A stretch of 23,956 bases of DNA. Source: an uncultured Clostridia bacterium. Lineage in GTDB: Bacteria > Bacillota > Clostridia > Christensenellales > UBA1242. Shown here piece by piece: positions 15,164 through 22,451 of this stretch. The translations under genes were made by a program, and so were the position numbers. Where the stretch lies: the NCBI GenBank assembly GCA_946487985.1, contig CAMLUY010000004.1, positions 1-23,956 of the forward strand, written 5' to 3'. Below the pieces are notes generated by a model. The model did no database searches and was not told where the DNA came from. It saw nothing but the letters and a program-made list of their open reading frames with translations. How positions within the stretch are numbered: the first letter of the stretch is position 1; each line of letters begins with the position of its first letter.

Positions 15164-15556
15164 ATGGATATTATTTTAAAAATCATTGCGGTCGGCTTGA
15201 TAACTTGCGTTGCGACACTTATAGTTAAACCAATTCGATCGGATTTTTCAATAATAATTGCTATCGTAGGCGGCTTGATAATCCTTTTCATGATTGTCAA
15301 TTATTTATCAACTGTATTTGACAGTTTGAAAAATATAATCAATTTCACAGGGCTTAATTCAGACCTGTATACATTACTTTTGAAAATAATTGGCGTGGGC
15401 TATCTGGTCGAATTTACTGCAAGCATTTGCTCTGATACTGGCAATTCAAGCCTAGGCGACAAAATCCTTCTTGGCGGCAAAATAATAATCATGGTCATGG
15501 CAATGCCAATTATATTAAGCATTCTTGATATCATAATGGAGCTGCTGCCATCATGA
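15164..15556 (+). CDS. spoIIIAD: Stage III sporulation protein AD
   Basis: The 130-residue, four-helix membrane protein resembles SpoIIIAC in its first half (LKIIAVGLITCVATLIVKP, then RSDFSIIIAIVGG), as expected, since AC and AD are related. The second half has YLVEFTASICSDTGNSSLG, a conserved SpoIIIAD block. It is part of the same channel complex. Its TGA overlaps the spoIIIAE ATG (ATGA), indicating coupled translation. Confidence 0.93.
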   Translation: MDIILKIIAVGLITCVATLIVKPIRSDFSIIIAIVGGLIILFMIVNYLSTVFDSLKNIINFTGLNSDLYTLLLKIIGVGYLVEFTASICSDTGNSSLGDKILLGGKIIIMVMAMPIILSILDIIMELLPS

Positions 15557-16782
15557 AAAAGAGTATTTTCTGCCGCAAAATAGTTGTTCTATCGGCGCTT
15601 TGCCTTGTGCTGTTCGTCTTTGCTTTTTATTCAATCAATCAAGCCGCCACCACAGAAATAGTTATTGCCGAAGAAAGCACGACAAATGACCAACTTCAAC
15701 AAGACCTTGAACAAGAAATAGATGACCAGCTTTCACAACTTGACCTGTCTTCACTTGAAGATATATTAAAATCTTTGACCGACCAACAGCTTGCCATATT
15801 TGGTGGCAGCAGCTTTTTGGAAAAACTGCAAGCGCTGATTAAAGGCGACTTTGATGATAACAATGATATTTGGTCAGCCATACTGTCGCTTTTCTTTGAT
15901 AACGTCCTTTCTCTTTTGCCCATTATTTCAATTATTATAGCCGTGTCGCTCCTTGGCAATATGATTCAGGGCTTAAAGCCAAACAGTGGGGGCAAGTCTA
16001 TTTCAAACATTATTCACTTCGTCACCTATGGCATAATCGTGGTCTTGATATTGTCTATTACCGTGAAAATGGTGGCAATTACCACAGATACAATCCAATC
16101 GATAAAAGGGCAGATGGACGCCGTATTTCCGCTTTTGCTCACTCTTCTTACAGCTATTGGCGGGACAAGCTCGGTTTCAGTATATCAGCCAGCTATGGCG
16201 CTTCTGACAGGCACAATAATCAACTTATTCACCTATGTGCTGCTGCCAATATTTATATTCGCCATAGTTTTCAGCATTATTTCCAATCTATCCAACACGG
16301 TAAAACTTGATAAATTCACCTCTTTTTTCAACAGCACCTACAAGTGGCTCACAGGTTTGATTTTTACGGTATTCAGCGCCTTTCTCTCGATAAAAGGCAT
16401 AGCTGCTGGCTCTGTTGATGGCATTTCAATAAGGACAGCTAAATATGCCATTCGCTCCTATGTGCCAATACTTGGCTCGTATATCAGTGACGGCATGGGC
16501 ATTTTAATGCTATCATCAAACCTTATCAAAAATGCTGTTGGCGCTACTGGGTTGCTGCTTTTACTTGCAACAGTGCTTGCGCCGCTCATTGAGCTTATTT
16601 TGTTCATGCTTGCCTTAAAGCTGATTGCAGGCATAGTTGAGCCGCTCGGCAACAGCCAAATCGCAAACTTTATCTCGTCAATATCAAGGCATATGGTCCT
16701 GCTTATTGCGCTGATAATTGGCGTCGCTTTCATCTATTTTATCATGCTAGGCCTTGTCATGTGCTCAGCTAATATATTTTAA
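15553..16782 (+). CDS. spoIIIAE: Stage III sporulation protein AE
   Basis: The largest membrane protein of the spoIIIA complex. The 409-residue product begins with a signal-peptide-like segment (KKSIFCRKIVV, hydrophobic core, about 35 residues), then an acidic Gln/Asp-rich extracytoplasmic stretch (40-75). Seven or so membrane helices follow. The GMDAVFPLLLTLLTAIG-type block, here from residue 190, and FSIKGIAAGSVDG-like and SYVPILGSYISDG segments match the family. It probably forms an export-apparatus-like core. The start is coupled to spoIIIAD. Confidence 0.95.
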   Translation: MKKSIFCRKIVVLSALCLVLFVFAFYSINQAATTEIVIAEESTTNDQLQQDLEQEIDDQLSQLDLSSLEDILKSLTDQQLAIFGGSSFLEKLQALIKGDFDDNNDIWSAILSLFFDNVLSLLPIISIIIAVSLLGNMIQGLKPNSGGKSISNIIHFVTYGIIVVLILSITVKMVAITTDTIQSIKGQMDAVFPLLLTLLTAIGGTSSVSVYQPAMALLTGTIINLFTYVLLPIFIFAIVFSIISNLSNTVKLDKFTSFFNSTYKWLTGLIFTVFSAFLSIKGIAAGSVDGISIRTAKYAIRSYVPILGSYISDGMGILMLSSNLIKNAVGATGLLLLLATVLAPLIELILFMLALKLIAGIVEPLGNSQIANFISSISRHMVLLIALIIGVAFIYFIMLGLVMCSANIF

Positions 16783-16797
16783 CAAAGGGGGTTGGCT

Positions 16798-17295
16798 ATG
16801 AGTGAAATTTCGGCTTGGATACTGTCAATCGCTGGGGTGATATGCTTGTCAGTTGTTGTTGAGCTTATCCTGCCAGAAGGGCAGATGAATAAATATATCA
16901 AAAGCATTTTTTCCTTTATCATCATCTTTGTCATAATTCTTCCCTTACCCAAGCTTCTTGGCAGCAAGTTTGACTTTTCAAACATCTTTGAATACAGCCA
17001 GATTGAAATAGATGACGACTACCTCGCTCAGCTCAATCTTGACAAGCTGAATAAACTGCAAAGCGAAATTGAAGAAGACATTACAAAACAAGGCTATGAA
17101 AATGTGAAGGTGTACATCAATGGCAACATTTTTGACAACGCAATGCAAATATCGTCTATAAAAGTCGATTTGTCAAATTTGGTAATAACTGAAAATGCAG
17201 AGCATAAAAGTATACAAAAGATAAAAAAGCACATCACATCTATCATTTGCGAGCATGTAAAAATAGGCGAGGAGGAGGTCCTGTATGCAGAGTGA
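16798..17295 (+). CDS. spoIIIAF: Stage III sporulation protein AF
   Basis: The 165-residue protein has two N-terminal membrane helices (about 5-27 and 35-54) joined by LPEGQMNKYIK, then a soluble C-terminal domain with YENVKVYING and the closing HITSIICEHVKIGEEEV. This matches SpoIIIAF, whose soluble domain is ring-building-motif-like. I chose the ATG at 16798, six nt after AAAGGGGG; a TTG at 16792 directly abuts that sequence. It overlaps spoIIIAG by 11 nt. Confidence 0.92.
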   Translation: MSEISAWILSIAGVICLSVVVELILPEGQMNKYIKSIFSFIIIFVIILPLPKLLGSKFDFSNIFEYSQIEIDDDYLAQLNLDKLNKLQSEIEEDITKQGYENVKVYINGNIFDNAMQISSIKVDLSNLVITENAEHKSIQKIKKHITSIICEHVKIGEEEVLYAE

Positions 17296-17827
17296 TTTTA
17301 AAAATAAATTCAAAGAGCTTTTTCAGCGAATCAAGAAAATAAAGCATATTGAAATCTACCTTGCGGTTGGTGTCGCCGCCATAATGGTGCTGATTTATCT
17401 GTTCGCCTCGGCGTCAAAAGCAGATGAGAATAAGCAGCTGACAAATAATGACAATATAGTTGCAAATTTTTCATCATCGCAGGAATATGTCAACTATCTG
17501 GAAAATAAACTAGCTACTGTACTTACGGAAGTGAAAGGTGCTGGGGAAGTCAATGTTGTTATTACGCTAGAAAAAGGTTTTGAGTACATCTACGCTACCG
17601 AAGAGGAAACCCATACGACCAGCAACGGCACTACTGTTACAACTTCAACAATCGTAATGGTCAACGGGCAGCCTGTACTTAAAGAAGAGATCTATCCAGT
17701 AATCAAAGGCATTGTCGTCATATCAAGCGGAGCAAATGACGTCTCAGTAAAAATGGACATGCTTTCGGTTATTCAAACGGTAATAGATGTGAGCAGCTCA
17801 AAGATAAACATCATTCAAGGAAATTAA
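17285..17827 (+). CDS. spoIIIAG: Stage III sporulation protein AG
   Basis: SpoIIIAG forms a large ring in the intermembrane space around the engulfed forespore. The 180-residue protein has a basic N-terminal tail, one membrane helix (about 20-40), then the extracytoplasmic domain with YLENKLATVLTEVKGAGEVNVVITLE. A Thr/Ser-rich strand region (about 100-125, TTSNGTTVTTSTIVM) and the PVIKGIVVISSGANDVSVK segment are typical; the Thr/Ser strands likely build the beta-triangle ring. GAGGAGG lies upstream. It overlaps spoIIIAF. Confidence 0.95.
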   Translation: MQSDFKNKFKELFQRIKKIKHIEIYLAVGVAAIMVLIYLFASASKADENKQLTNNDNIVANFSSSQEYVNYLENKLATVLTEVKGAGEVNVVITLEKGFEYIYATEEETHTTSNGTTVTTSTIVMVNGQPVLKEEIYPVIKGIVVISSGANDVSVKMDMLSVIQTVIDVSSSKINIIQGN

Positions 17828-17840
17828 AAAGGAGTCAAAA

Positions 17841-18314
17841 ATGAAAAAAAGAACTAAAATCATCATCATTACTGCCATGGTACTTTTGCTCGGTGTTACA
17901 GGCTATCTTAATGTCATGCTCAATAACTCGGTATCAAACAATGGCGACGACGTACAAACAACATCAAGCTATTTCCAAACTTATCGCGCTGACCGCGAAT
18001 CAACTCGCGACCAAGAAATGCTTTACTATGACGCAATCATTTCAAGCGACTCGTCTTCTGAGGAGGCAATTAAAAATGCAGAAAATGCTAAACTTGCGCT
18101 TGTTGACCAAATGGAGCAAGAGCTTGTCATTGAAGGCCTTATCAAAGCAAAAGGCTTTGAAGATTGCGTAGTAACCATTCTTGATGAAAATATCAACGCT
18201 GTTGTAAAAGCAGAATCACTGACAGCCGCTCAGGCAGCCCAAATTACTTCTATCATTCAAACACAACTTTCAATAACTGGCATCAAAAATATCAAAATTA
18301 TTCCCGTAGAATAA
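17841..18314 (+). CDS. spoIIIAH: Stage III sporulation protein AH
   Basis: SpoIIIAH is the mother-cell membrane partner of forespore SpoIIQ; the pair bridges the two membranes. The 157-residue protein has a short basic start, one membrane helix (7-24), a Ser/Thr-rich linker, then FQTYRADRESTRDQEMLYYDAIIS and the YscJ-like domain ending FEDCVVTILDENINAVVKAE. SpoIIQ is not encoded in this window. It is the last gene of the operon. No terminator is visible before the next promoter, which begins right at its stop codon. Confidence 0.95.
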   Translation: MKKRTKIIIITAMVLLLGVTGYLNVMLNNSVSNNGDDVQTTSSYFQTYRADRESTRDQEMLYYDAIISSDSSSEEAIKNAENAKLALVDQMEQELVIEGLIKAKGFEDCVVTILDENINAVVKAESLTAAQAAQITSIIQTQLSITGIKNIKIIPVE

Positions 18315-18344
18315 TTGCATTGACAAATCAAATTGTGTTATAAT
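18315..18344 (+). promoter_or_regulatory. Promoter of the asp23-nusB-xse genes
   Basis: A perfect TATAAT (18339-18344) with extended TG at 18336-18337 lies 20 nt before the asp23 start. The candidate -35 is TTGCAT (18315-18320, 18-nt spacer). A perfect TTGACA (18320-18325) is present but is only 13 nt from the -10. The extended -10 may make the -35 less important. Confidence 0.65.
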
Positions 18345-18364
18345 ACAAAAGAGTAGGAGCAAAT

Positions 18365-18730
18365 ATGACAGATTCAAATACTACACTTCAAAAGAAAGGA
18401 AAGGTTGATATTGATCGCGATATCCTGCTTTCAATAATCAACCTTGCCACAAAAGAAATCAATGGAGTGGCCTGCCTGACCAATGACTATTTGCCTTTTT
18501 GCAAAAAATTGCTTAGGCCAAAAAGCGAAGGCGTTGCAATCAAATTTGATATGAATGGCCTTGTAAATGTCGATGTTTATATCAAGGTTTTTATTGGCTA
18601 CAGCGTGCCTGACATTGCATATCGCGTACAGGAAAACATCAAAAATGCTTTGACCTCAATGGTGGGATTAAAGCCTGGCAAAATTAACGTCCATGTCTAT
18701 GGTGTTGAGTGCGACGAGGTGAACCAATAA
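18365..18730 (+). CDS. Asp23/Gls24 family envelope stress protein (YqhY-like)
   Basis: The 121-residue protein has the Asp23 fold pattern: KVDIDRDILLSIINLATKEINGVACL at the start (two overlapping blocks), then GLVNVDVYIKVFIGYSVPDIAYRVQENIKNAL and VHVYGVECD at the end. In B. subtilis the paralog next to nusB, YqhY, is linked to acetyl-CoA carboxylase control, where accB-accC lie just upstream. Here accBC are absent and spoIIIAH is adjacent. The function in this organism is therefore unclear. GTAGGAG precedes the ATG. Its stop shares one base with the nusB ATG. Confidence 0.92.
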   Translation: MTDSNTTLQKKGKVDIDRDILLSIINLATKEINGVACLTNDYLPFCKKLLRPKSEGVAIKFDMNGLVNVDVYIKVFIGYSVPDIAYRVQENIKNALTSMVGLKPGKINVHVYGVECDEVNQ

Positions 18731-19128
18731 TGAGGTCACAAGCTCGCGAAATTGCCTTTCAACTTATTTTTGAACGACTTTTCGTCAAGGATAGCTATAT
18801 CCAGGACGAAGAGTTTTTTGCTCCATTAAAAAAATCAGAGGACCAAGAATTTGCAAAGTCACTTATTAGGGTTTTCGACGACAACAGGGAAAGCCTTACT
18901 GAAATCATCTCATCAAAACTGATTGGCTATGAGATTGACCGCGTGTACAAGGTTGACCTTGCAATTCTTTATCTTGCAACCGCTGAACTTACATATTTTC
19001 AAACGCCGCATCAGATTGTAATAAATGAAGCCGTTGAGCTTGCCAAAAAATTTTCGACTGAAAAAAGCAGCCGCTTTGTCAACGGCGTTTTGTCGTCAAT
19101 AGTGAATAAGGTGAACAAGCCGCAATGA
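18730..19128 (+). CDS. nusB: Transcription antitermination protein NusB
   Basis: NusB binds boxA RNA with S10 (NusE) in rRNA antitermination. The 132-residue all-helical protein has SQAREIAFQLIFE at the start, YKVDLAILYLATAEL in the middle and PHQIVINEAVELAKKF then SSRFVNGVLSSI at the C-terminus, all typical. I chose the ATG at 18730, seven nt after GAGGTGA. An in-frame GTG at 18709 would add seven residues and lie before that ribosome site. The stop overlaps the xseA ATG by 4 nt. folD, often next, is absent. Confidence 0.95.
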   Translation: MRSQAREIAFQLIFERLFVKDSYIQDEEFFAPLKKSEDQEFAKSLIRVFDDNRESLTEIISSKLIGYEIDRVYKVDLAILYLATAELTYFQTPHQIVINEAVELAKKFSTEKSSRFVNGVLSSIVNKVNKPQ

Positions 19129-20303
19129 TAAGCGTACTGTCAGTATCAAAATTCAACAGCATTATCAAGCAAATCTTTGACGCAGAAGAGTACCTTCATA
19201 ATATCAAAATTGAAGGCGAGGTTTTTGGTGTCAGTCTTTCAAGAAATGTAATATATTTTTCTCTTAAAGATGAAAACGCAACACTGCCATGCGTTTCTTT
19301 TTATCCAAAACTTATTGATGTCATTAAAGAAGGCGCAAAGATTATTGCAACAGGTTCGCCCAATTATTATGTCAAGGGCGGCCGCCTTAATTTTAATGTA
19401 ACAGATGCCGAGAATGCAGGGCAGGGACAGCTTTATGAAGAATTTTTGCGCCTAAAACAAAAGCTTCAAGATGAAGGCCTGTTTGACCAAAGTCATAAAA
19501 AGCCTTTGCCGCAAAAGATAAATCGAATTGGTGTGATTACCTCAAAAGAAGGAGCGGTGCTTCAAGACATTAAAAATATCGCTTGGCGACGCAATCCTTC
19601 TGTTGACATAGTGCTTTACAATACAAAGGTGCAGGGCAATAATGCAGAAATGGAAATTGCGCAGGCTATTGACCTCTTTGGCAAATACGATAAAGTCGAT
19701 GTAATCGTTGTCGCAAGAGGGGGCGGCTCGCTTGAAGACCTCAAAGCATACAACACCGAAATTGTTGCGCGCGCCGCATATAACTGTCCGCTGCCAATCA
19801 TTTCGGCAGTAGGGCATGAAACAGACTTTACGATAATCGATTTTGTCAGCGACCTGCGTGCGCCTACGCCGTCGGCCGCAGCAGAGCTGCTTACTTTCAA
19901 CCTTGATGACAAAAGGGCAGAATTGTTCGGCTTGTACAGTAAATTTACCAGGGCTGTTGACAGCGAACTTGGAAGGCTTGAAAACGACTGCAAAATAATG
20001 GGGCTTAGGTTTACAAATCAATCAGAGCGGCTTCTTTCGCAGCAGCAAAACAGGCTTGAAAATATCAATAAAAAGCTATTGTCCAGCGCTGAAAACTTGC
20101 TTAGCCAAAAATACTATGAACTAGGACTTCTTGAAAACGCTTTGAACAGAATGAATCCTGAGTGTGTGCTCAAACAGGGCTATGCGCGTATTGAACAAAA
20201 CGGACAATCACTAGCCAAAATAGGTGACATTGACATACATCAAAATATACTTGTCACAATGCAAGATGGTCAGATTGCTGCAAAACCGATTGATAAAATT
20301 TAA
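19125..20303 (+). CDS. xseA: Exodeoxyribonuclease VII large subunit
   Basis: With XseB this forms exonuclease VII, which degrades single-stranded DNA from both ends. The 392-residue product has the N-terminal OB domain (1-100, VSKFNSIIKQIFDAEEYLHNI), the catalytic domain with GVITSKEGAVLQDI, VARGGGSLEDLKAYN and AVGHETDFTIIDF, then a coiled-coil region (about 260-340). The conserved C-terminal ALNRMNPECVLKQGYARI segment is present. It is slightly shorter than the common 400-450, with a reduced coiled coil. The ATGA overlap shows coupling to nusB. Confidence 0.96.
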   Translation: MISVLSVSKFNSIIKQIFDAEEYLHNIKIEGEVFGVSLSRNVIYFSLKDENATLPCVSFYPKLIDVIKEGAKIIATGSPNYYVKGGRLNFNVTDAENAGQGQLYEEFLRLKQKLQDEGLFDQSHKKPLPQKINRIGVITSKEGAVLQDIKNIAWRRNPSVDIVLYNTKVQGNNAEMEIAQAIDLFGKYDKVDVIVVARGGGSLEDLKAYNTEIVARAAYNCPLPIISAVGHETDFTIIDFVSDLRAPTPSAAAELLTFNLDDKRAELFGLYSKFTRAVDSELGRLENDCKIMGLRFTNQSERLLSQQQNRLENINKKLLSSAENLLSQKYYELGLLENALNRMNPECVLKQGYARIEQNGQSLAKIGDIDIHQNILVTMQDGQIAAKPIDKI

Positions 20304-20316
20304 GGAGAGTTGTGTT

Positions 20317-20529
20317 ATGGAAAAAATTTCGTATGAAGACGCAGTGAAAGAGCTTTATGAAATCATCAGTAAAATAGAAAGCGGTACGCTGCCTCTGAAT
20401 GAAACAATTTCGCTTATCAGCAAGGGGAAAAGCCTGATTAAATCATGCTATGCCGACCTTGACAAGGCTAAGGGTAAGCTGACAGAAGTCAAAGAAACAT
20501 TGGGCACTTTGTTTGAAGAGGATTGCTAA
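20317..20529 (+). CDS. xseB: Exodeoxyribonuclease VII small subunit
   Basis: The 70-residue helical hairpin protein has the standard YEDAVKELYEIISKIESGTLPLNETISLISKGKSLI pattern in two segments. XseB wraps the coiled coil of XseA and regulates the nuclease. The ATG at 20317 follows AAGGAGAG (20302-20309). An upstream in-frame ATG at 20224 lies inside xseA and would add 31 unrelated residues. In many Firmicutes ispA and dxs follow; they are absent here. Confidence 0.94.
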   Translation: MEKISYEDAVKELYEIISKIESGTLPLNETISLISKGKSLIKSCYADLDKAKGKLTEVKETLGTLFEEDC

Positions 20530-20533
20530 TACT

Positions 20534-20559
20534 TTGACAACATTAATTTGTGATAATAT
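20534..20559 (+). promoter_or_regulatory. Likely promoter of the membrane-protein gene
   Basis: TTGACA (20534-20539) and TAATAT (20554-20559), with extended TG at 20551-20552, are separated by 14 nt. The arrangement resembles the asp23 promoter: TTGACA, then TTGTG, then the -10. Transcription near 20566 would leave only about 20 nt before the start codon. Confidence 0.5.
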
Positions 20560-20587
20560 TTTTTAAAATCACATCATAAAATACTCT

Positions 20588-21154
20588 GTGAAAAAGAACA
20601 AAAAAATATCAATTCAAAGCATAAATAAAAAGAAATACAGATGGGCTTTCCGAATGTTTTTTATCGCCATTTGTATGTCGTTGTTTTTTGGCTTTGTGTC
20701 ACAAACCATGCTTTCAGAAATGGGCATCGTGTTTGCGGCAATAGGCATAGCATTTTTTATTTTTCTCTCAGTCGTATTCGATATGATTGGCATAGCTGCG
20801 GCATCATCAAACATTGAAGTGTTTGAAAAGTGGAGGTCTGAAAACATCAAGGGCGCAGACATAGGCTACTCTCTTTGCCAAAACTCGGAAAAAGTATGCT
20901 CATTTTGTGCCGATGTCGTAGGAGATATCTGTTCGACTCTTTGTGGAGCTGGCGGCGCATGCATTGTCGTAGCTCTTTCATCAAATGTACCCAACAACAG
21001 CAGTATTGTAATGCTGATTTCAATTTCAACATCAGCACTTATTGCAGGAATAACTATCTTTTTCAAAGCGATCATGAAAGAGCGCGCTTTAAAAAATTCT
21101 GAAAAATTGCTTCTTAAACTTGGCAGCGTTATGGACATATTTTTCAAATCGTAA
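20588..21154 (+). CDS. Uncharacterised four-helix membrane protein
   Basis: The 188-residue protein has a basic N-terminus (KKNKK...NKKKYR, 2-18) and four predicted membrane helices at about 20-41, 46-70, 110-131 and 138-160. A polar loop at 75-108 contains EVFEKWRSENIKGADIG and the segment NSEKVCSFCADVVGDICSTLCGAGG, with four cysteines. I believe similar proteins occur after xseB in other Clostridia, sometimes labelled CorB-like, but I cannot confirm this and assign no function. The start is GTG with no Shine-Dalgarno; a short leader is inferred from the promoter. It stands at the place where ispA and dxs are found in relatives. Confidence 0.8.
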   Translation: MKKNKKISIQSINKKKYRWAFRMFFIAICMSLFFGFVSQTMLSEMGIVFAAIGIAFFIFLSVVFDMIGIAAASSNIEVFEKWRSENIKGADIGYSLCQNSEKVCSFCADVVGDICSTLCGAGGACIVVALSSNVPNNSSIVMLISISTSALIAGITIFFKAIMKERALKNSEKLLLKLGSVMDIFFKS

Positions 21155-21191
21155 AATATTTAAAGTTATGCAGAAAATTTATAAAAATCAG

Positions 21192-21220
21192 TTGACAAAC
21201 AAATAAAACTATGCTAACAT
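21192..21220 (+). promoter_or_regulatory. Promoter of infC-rpmI-rplT
   Basis: A perfect TTGACA (21192-21197), a 17-nt spacer and TAACAT (21215-21220) with TG at 21212-21213 form a strong sigma-A promoter. Transcription from about 21227 gives a long leader of about 147 nt. Confidence 0.8.
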
Positions 21221-21226
21221 TTAAGC

Positions 21227-21373
21227 ATGAAAGTAGAAATTCCATTTCTCACCAGTCAGCAAACGCGCTAGTTCTGGTTAAAAAATCTCAATCAACTTAA
21301 TTACTATGATATTGGATTTTTTGGTGGAATTTTATACTTCCACCAAATTTTTATTTAAAAGGGGATTATAACA
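21227..21373 (+). promoter_or_regulatory. infC leader, L20-type attenuator
   Basis: The leader can form hairpin 1 (AGAAAT 21235-21240 with ATTTCT 21244-21249), hairpin 2 (ACCAG 21251-21255 with CTGGT 21274-21278) and a terminator (21320-21352). AAATTCCA at 21237-21244, part of hairpin 1, can instead pair with TGGAATTT at 21325-21332 in the terminator's left arm. These pairings exclude each other. In B. subtilis, L20 binds the infC leader and promotes early termination; position, gene order and layout fit the same control here. The match to that RNA family is inferred, not computed. Confidence 0.65.
21320..21352 (+). terminator. Intrinsic terminator inside the infC leader
   Basis: TTTGGTGGAA (21320-21329) pairs with TTCCACCAAA (21338-21347) over the loop TTTTATAC, followed by five T residues (21348-21352). 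It lies upstream of infC and so acts as an attenuator rather than an operon end. Confidence 0.8.
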
Positions 21374-21889
21374 ATTTTTAAGGAATTATTGATCAACGAA
21401 CAAATCAGTGCATCTCAAATCCGATTGATAGGGGAAAATGGCGAGCAGCTTGGAATAGTATCAAGAAACGAAGCACTTGCTATTGCCGAAGGAAAAGGCC
21501 TCGATCTTGTAATGATGTCAGGCGGAACAACACCTCCTGTATGCAAACTGCTGGATTATGGCAAATTCAAATATGACGCAATCAAAAAGGATAAAGAGAT
21601 AAAAAAGTCGCAAAAGATCATTGAAACAAAGGAAGTTCGTCTTTCAATGACAATAGATGAGCATGATATTGCTTATCGTATTTCAAGCGCAACAAAATTT
21701 TTAAAAGAAGGCAATAAAGTCAAGGTTTCGCTTCGCATGAAGGGACGTGAACAGGCATATGTCAAAAAGGCTATTGAGGTAGTCAAAGACTTTTGTGCCC
21801 GCCTAGACGAATTTGGCACGCTTGATAAAGAGCCAGAACTTCTTGGTAGAAATGTCTTTGTTGTTATAAGTCCAAAAAAAACTAAGTAA
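21374..21889 (+). CDS. infC: Translation initiation factor IF-3, ATT start
   Basis: IF-3 binds 30S subunits, prevents premature joining and checks the start codon. The protein has the IF3_N block (LLINEQISASQIRLIGENGEQLGIV), PPVCKLLDYGKFKYD, and the IF3_C domain (KEVRLSMTIDEHDI, VKVSLRMKGREQAY). I chose ATT at 21374, giving 171 residues that begin FKELLINEQI. AAAAGGGG (21357-21364) lies nine nt upstream. An in-frame TTG at 21389 with AAGGA four nt before it is an alternative (166 residues). Rare AUU starts in infC are known to allow IF-3 autoregulation. The N-terminal KELLINE run is typical of clostridial IF-3, which favours ATT. Confidence 0.93.
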   Translation: MFKELLINEQISASQIRLIGENGEQLGIVSRNEALAIAEGKGLDLVMMSGGTTPPVCKLLDYGKFKYDAIKKDKEIKKSQKIIETKEVRLSMTIDEHDIAYRISSATKFLKEGNKVKVSLRMKGREQAYVKKAIEVVKDFCARLDEFGTLDKEPELLGRNVFVVISPKKTK

Positions 21890-21903
21890 AAGGAGAAAGT
21901 AAA

Positions 21904-22098
21904 ATGCCAAAACAGAAAACACACAGTGGCTGCAAAAAGCGCTTCCACGTTACAGGCAACGGCAACGTTAAGTTTGCAAGACCAGGAAAAGGACATTTCC
22001 TGACTAAAAAATCTATGTCTAATAAAAGAAAATTGAGAAAAGGGTCTTACATTTCAGGCAAGAACGCTAAAAATATCAAGTCCCTTTTGGCTGAGTAG
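21904..22098 (+). CDS. rpmI: Large-subunit ribosomal protein bL35
   Basis: The 64-residue basic protein reads PKQKTHSGCKKRFHVTGNGNV at the start and KSMSNKRKLRKGSYIS near the end, which is clear bL35. AAAGGAG precedes the ATG. It is between infC and rplT as in nearly all bacteria. It ends in TAG, relevant to the TAG seen downstream. Confidence 0.97.
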   Translation: MPKQKTHSGCKKRFHVTGNGNVKFARPGKGHFLTKKSMSNKRKLRKGSYISGKNAKNIKSLLAE

Positions 22099-22109
22099 GA
22101 GGGCATCAA

Positions 22110-22451
22110 ATGAGAGTTAAAAGAGCAGTTAATGCAGTAAAAAAACGTCGTTCAATTTTGAAAAGCGCAAAGGGTTACAGAGGAGCAAAATCAAAACTTT
22201 ACAGATCAGCAAAAGAGCAAGTTTTGAGGAGTGGCCAATATGCTTATGTTGGACGCAAATTGAAAAAGAGAAATTTCAGAGCTCTCTGGATAACCAGAAT
22301 CAATGCTGGATGCAGACAAAATGGAATCTCATATTCTAAATTCATTGCAGGACTTAAAAACAAAGGCATTGACCTCAATAGAAAAGTTCTTGCTGATATG
22401 GCAGTTCGAGAGCCAGAAGCTTTCGCAGAGCTTGTAGGACAAGTAAAATAA
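22110..22451 (+). CDS. rplT: Large-subunit ribosomal protein bL20
   Basis: The 113-residue basic protein has RVKRAVNAVKKRRSILK, KGYRGAKSKLYRSAKEQ, the FRALWITRINAGCRQNG block and the SYSKFIAGLKNKGIDLNRKVLADMA region split over two helices. bL20 is needed for early 50S assembly and, in Firmicutes, represses its own operon through the infC leader. AGGAGG precedes the ATG. The next ATG follows its stop codon directly. Confidence 0.97.
   Translation: MRVKRAVNAVKKRRSILKSAKGYRGAKSKLYRSAKEQVLRSGQYAYVGRKLKKRNFRALWITRINAGCRQNGISYSKFIAGLKNKGIDLNRKVLADMAVREPEAFAELVGQVK

Noticed and set aside
19542..20021. A 159-residue minus-strand open frame within xseA
   Set aside because: It is antisense to conserved XseA motifs, has no recognisable family and no Shine-Dalgarno.
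20224..20316. ATG at 20224 as the xseB start
   Set aside because: The extra 31 residues lie within xseA and do not resemble XseB; ATG 20317 has a strong Shine-Dalgarno.
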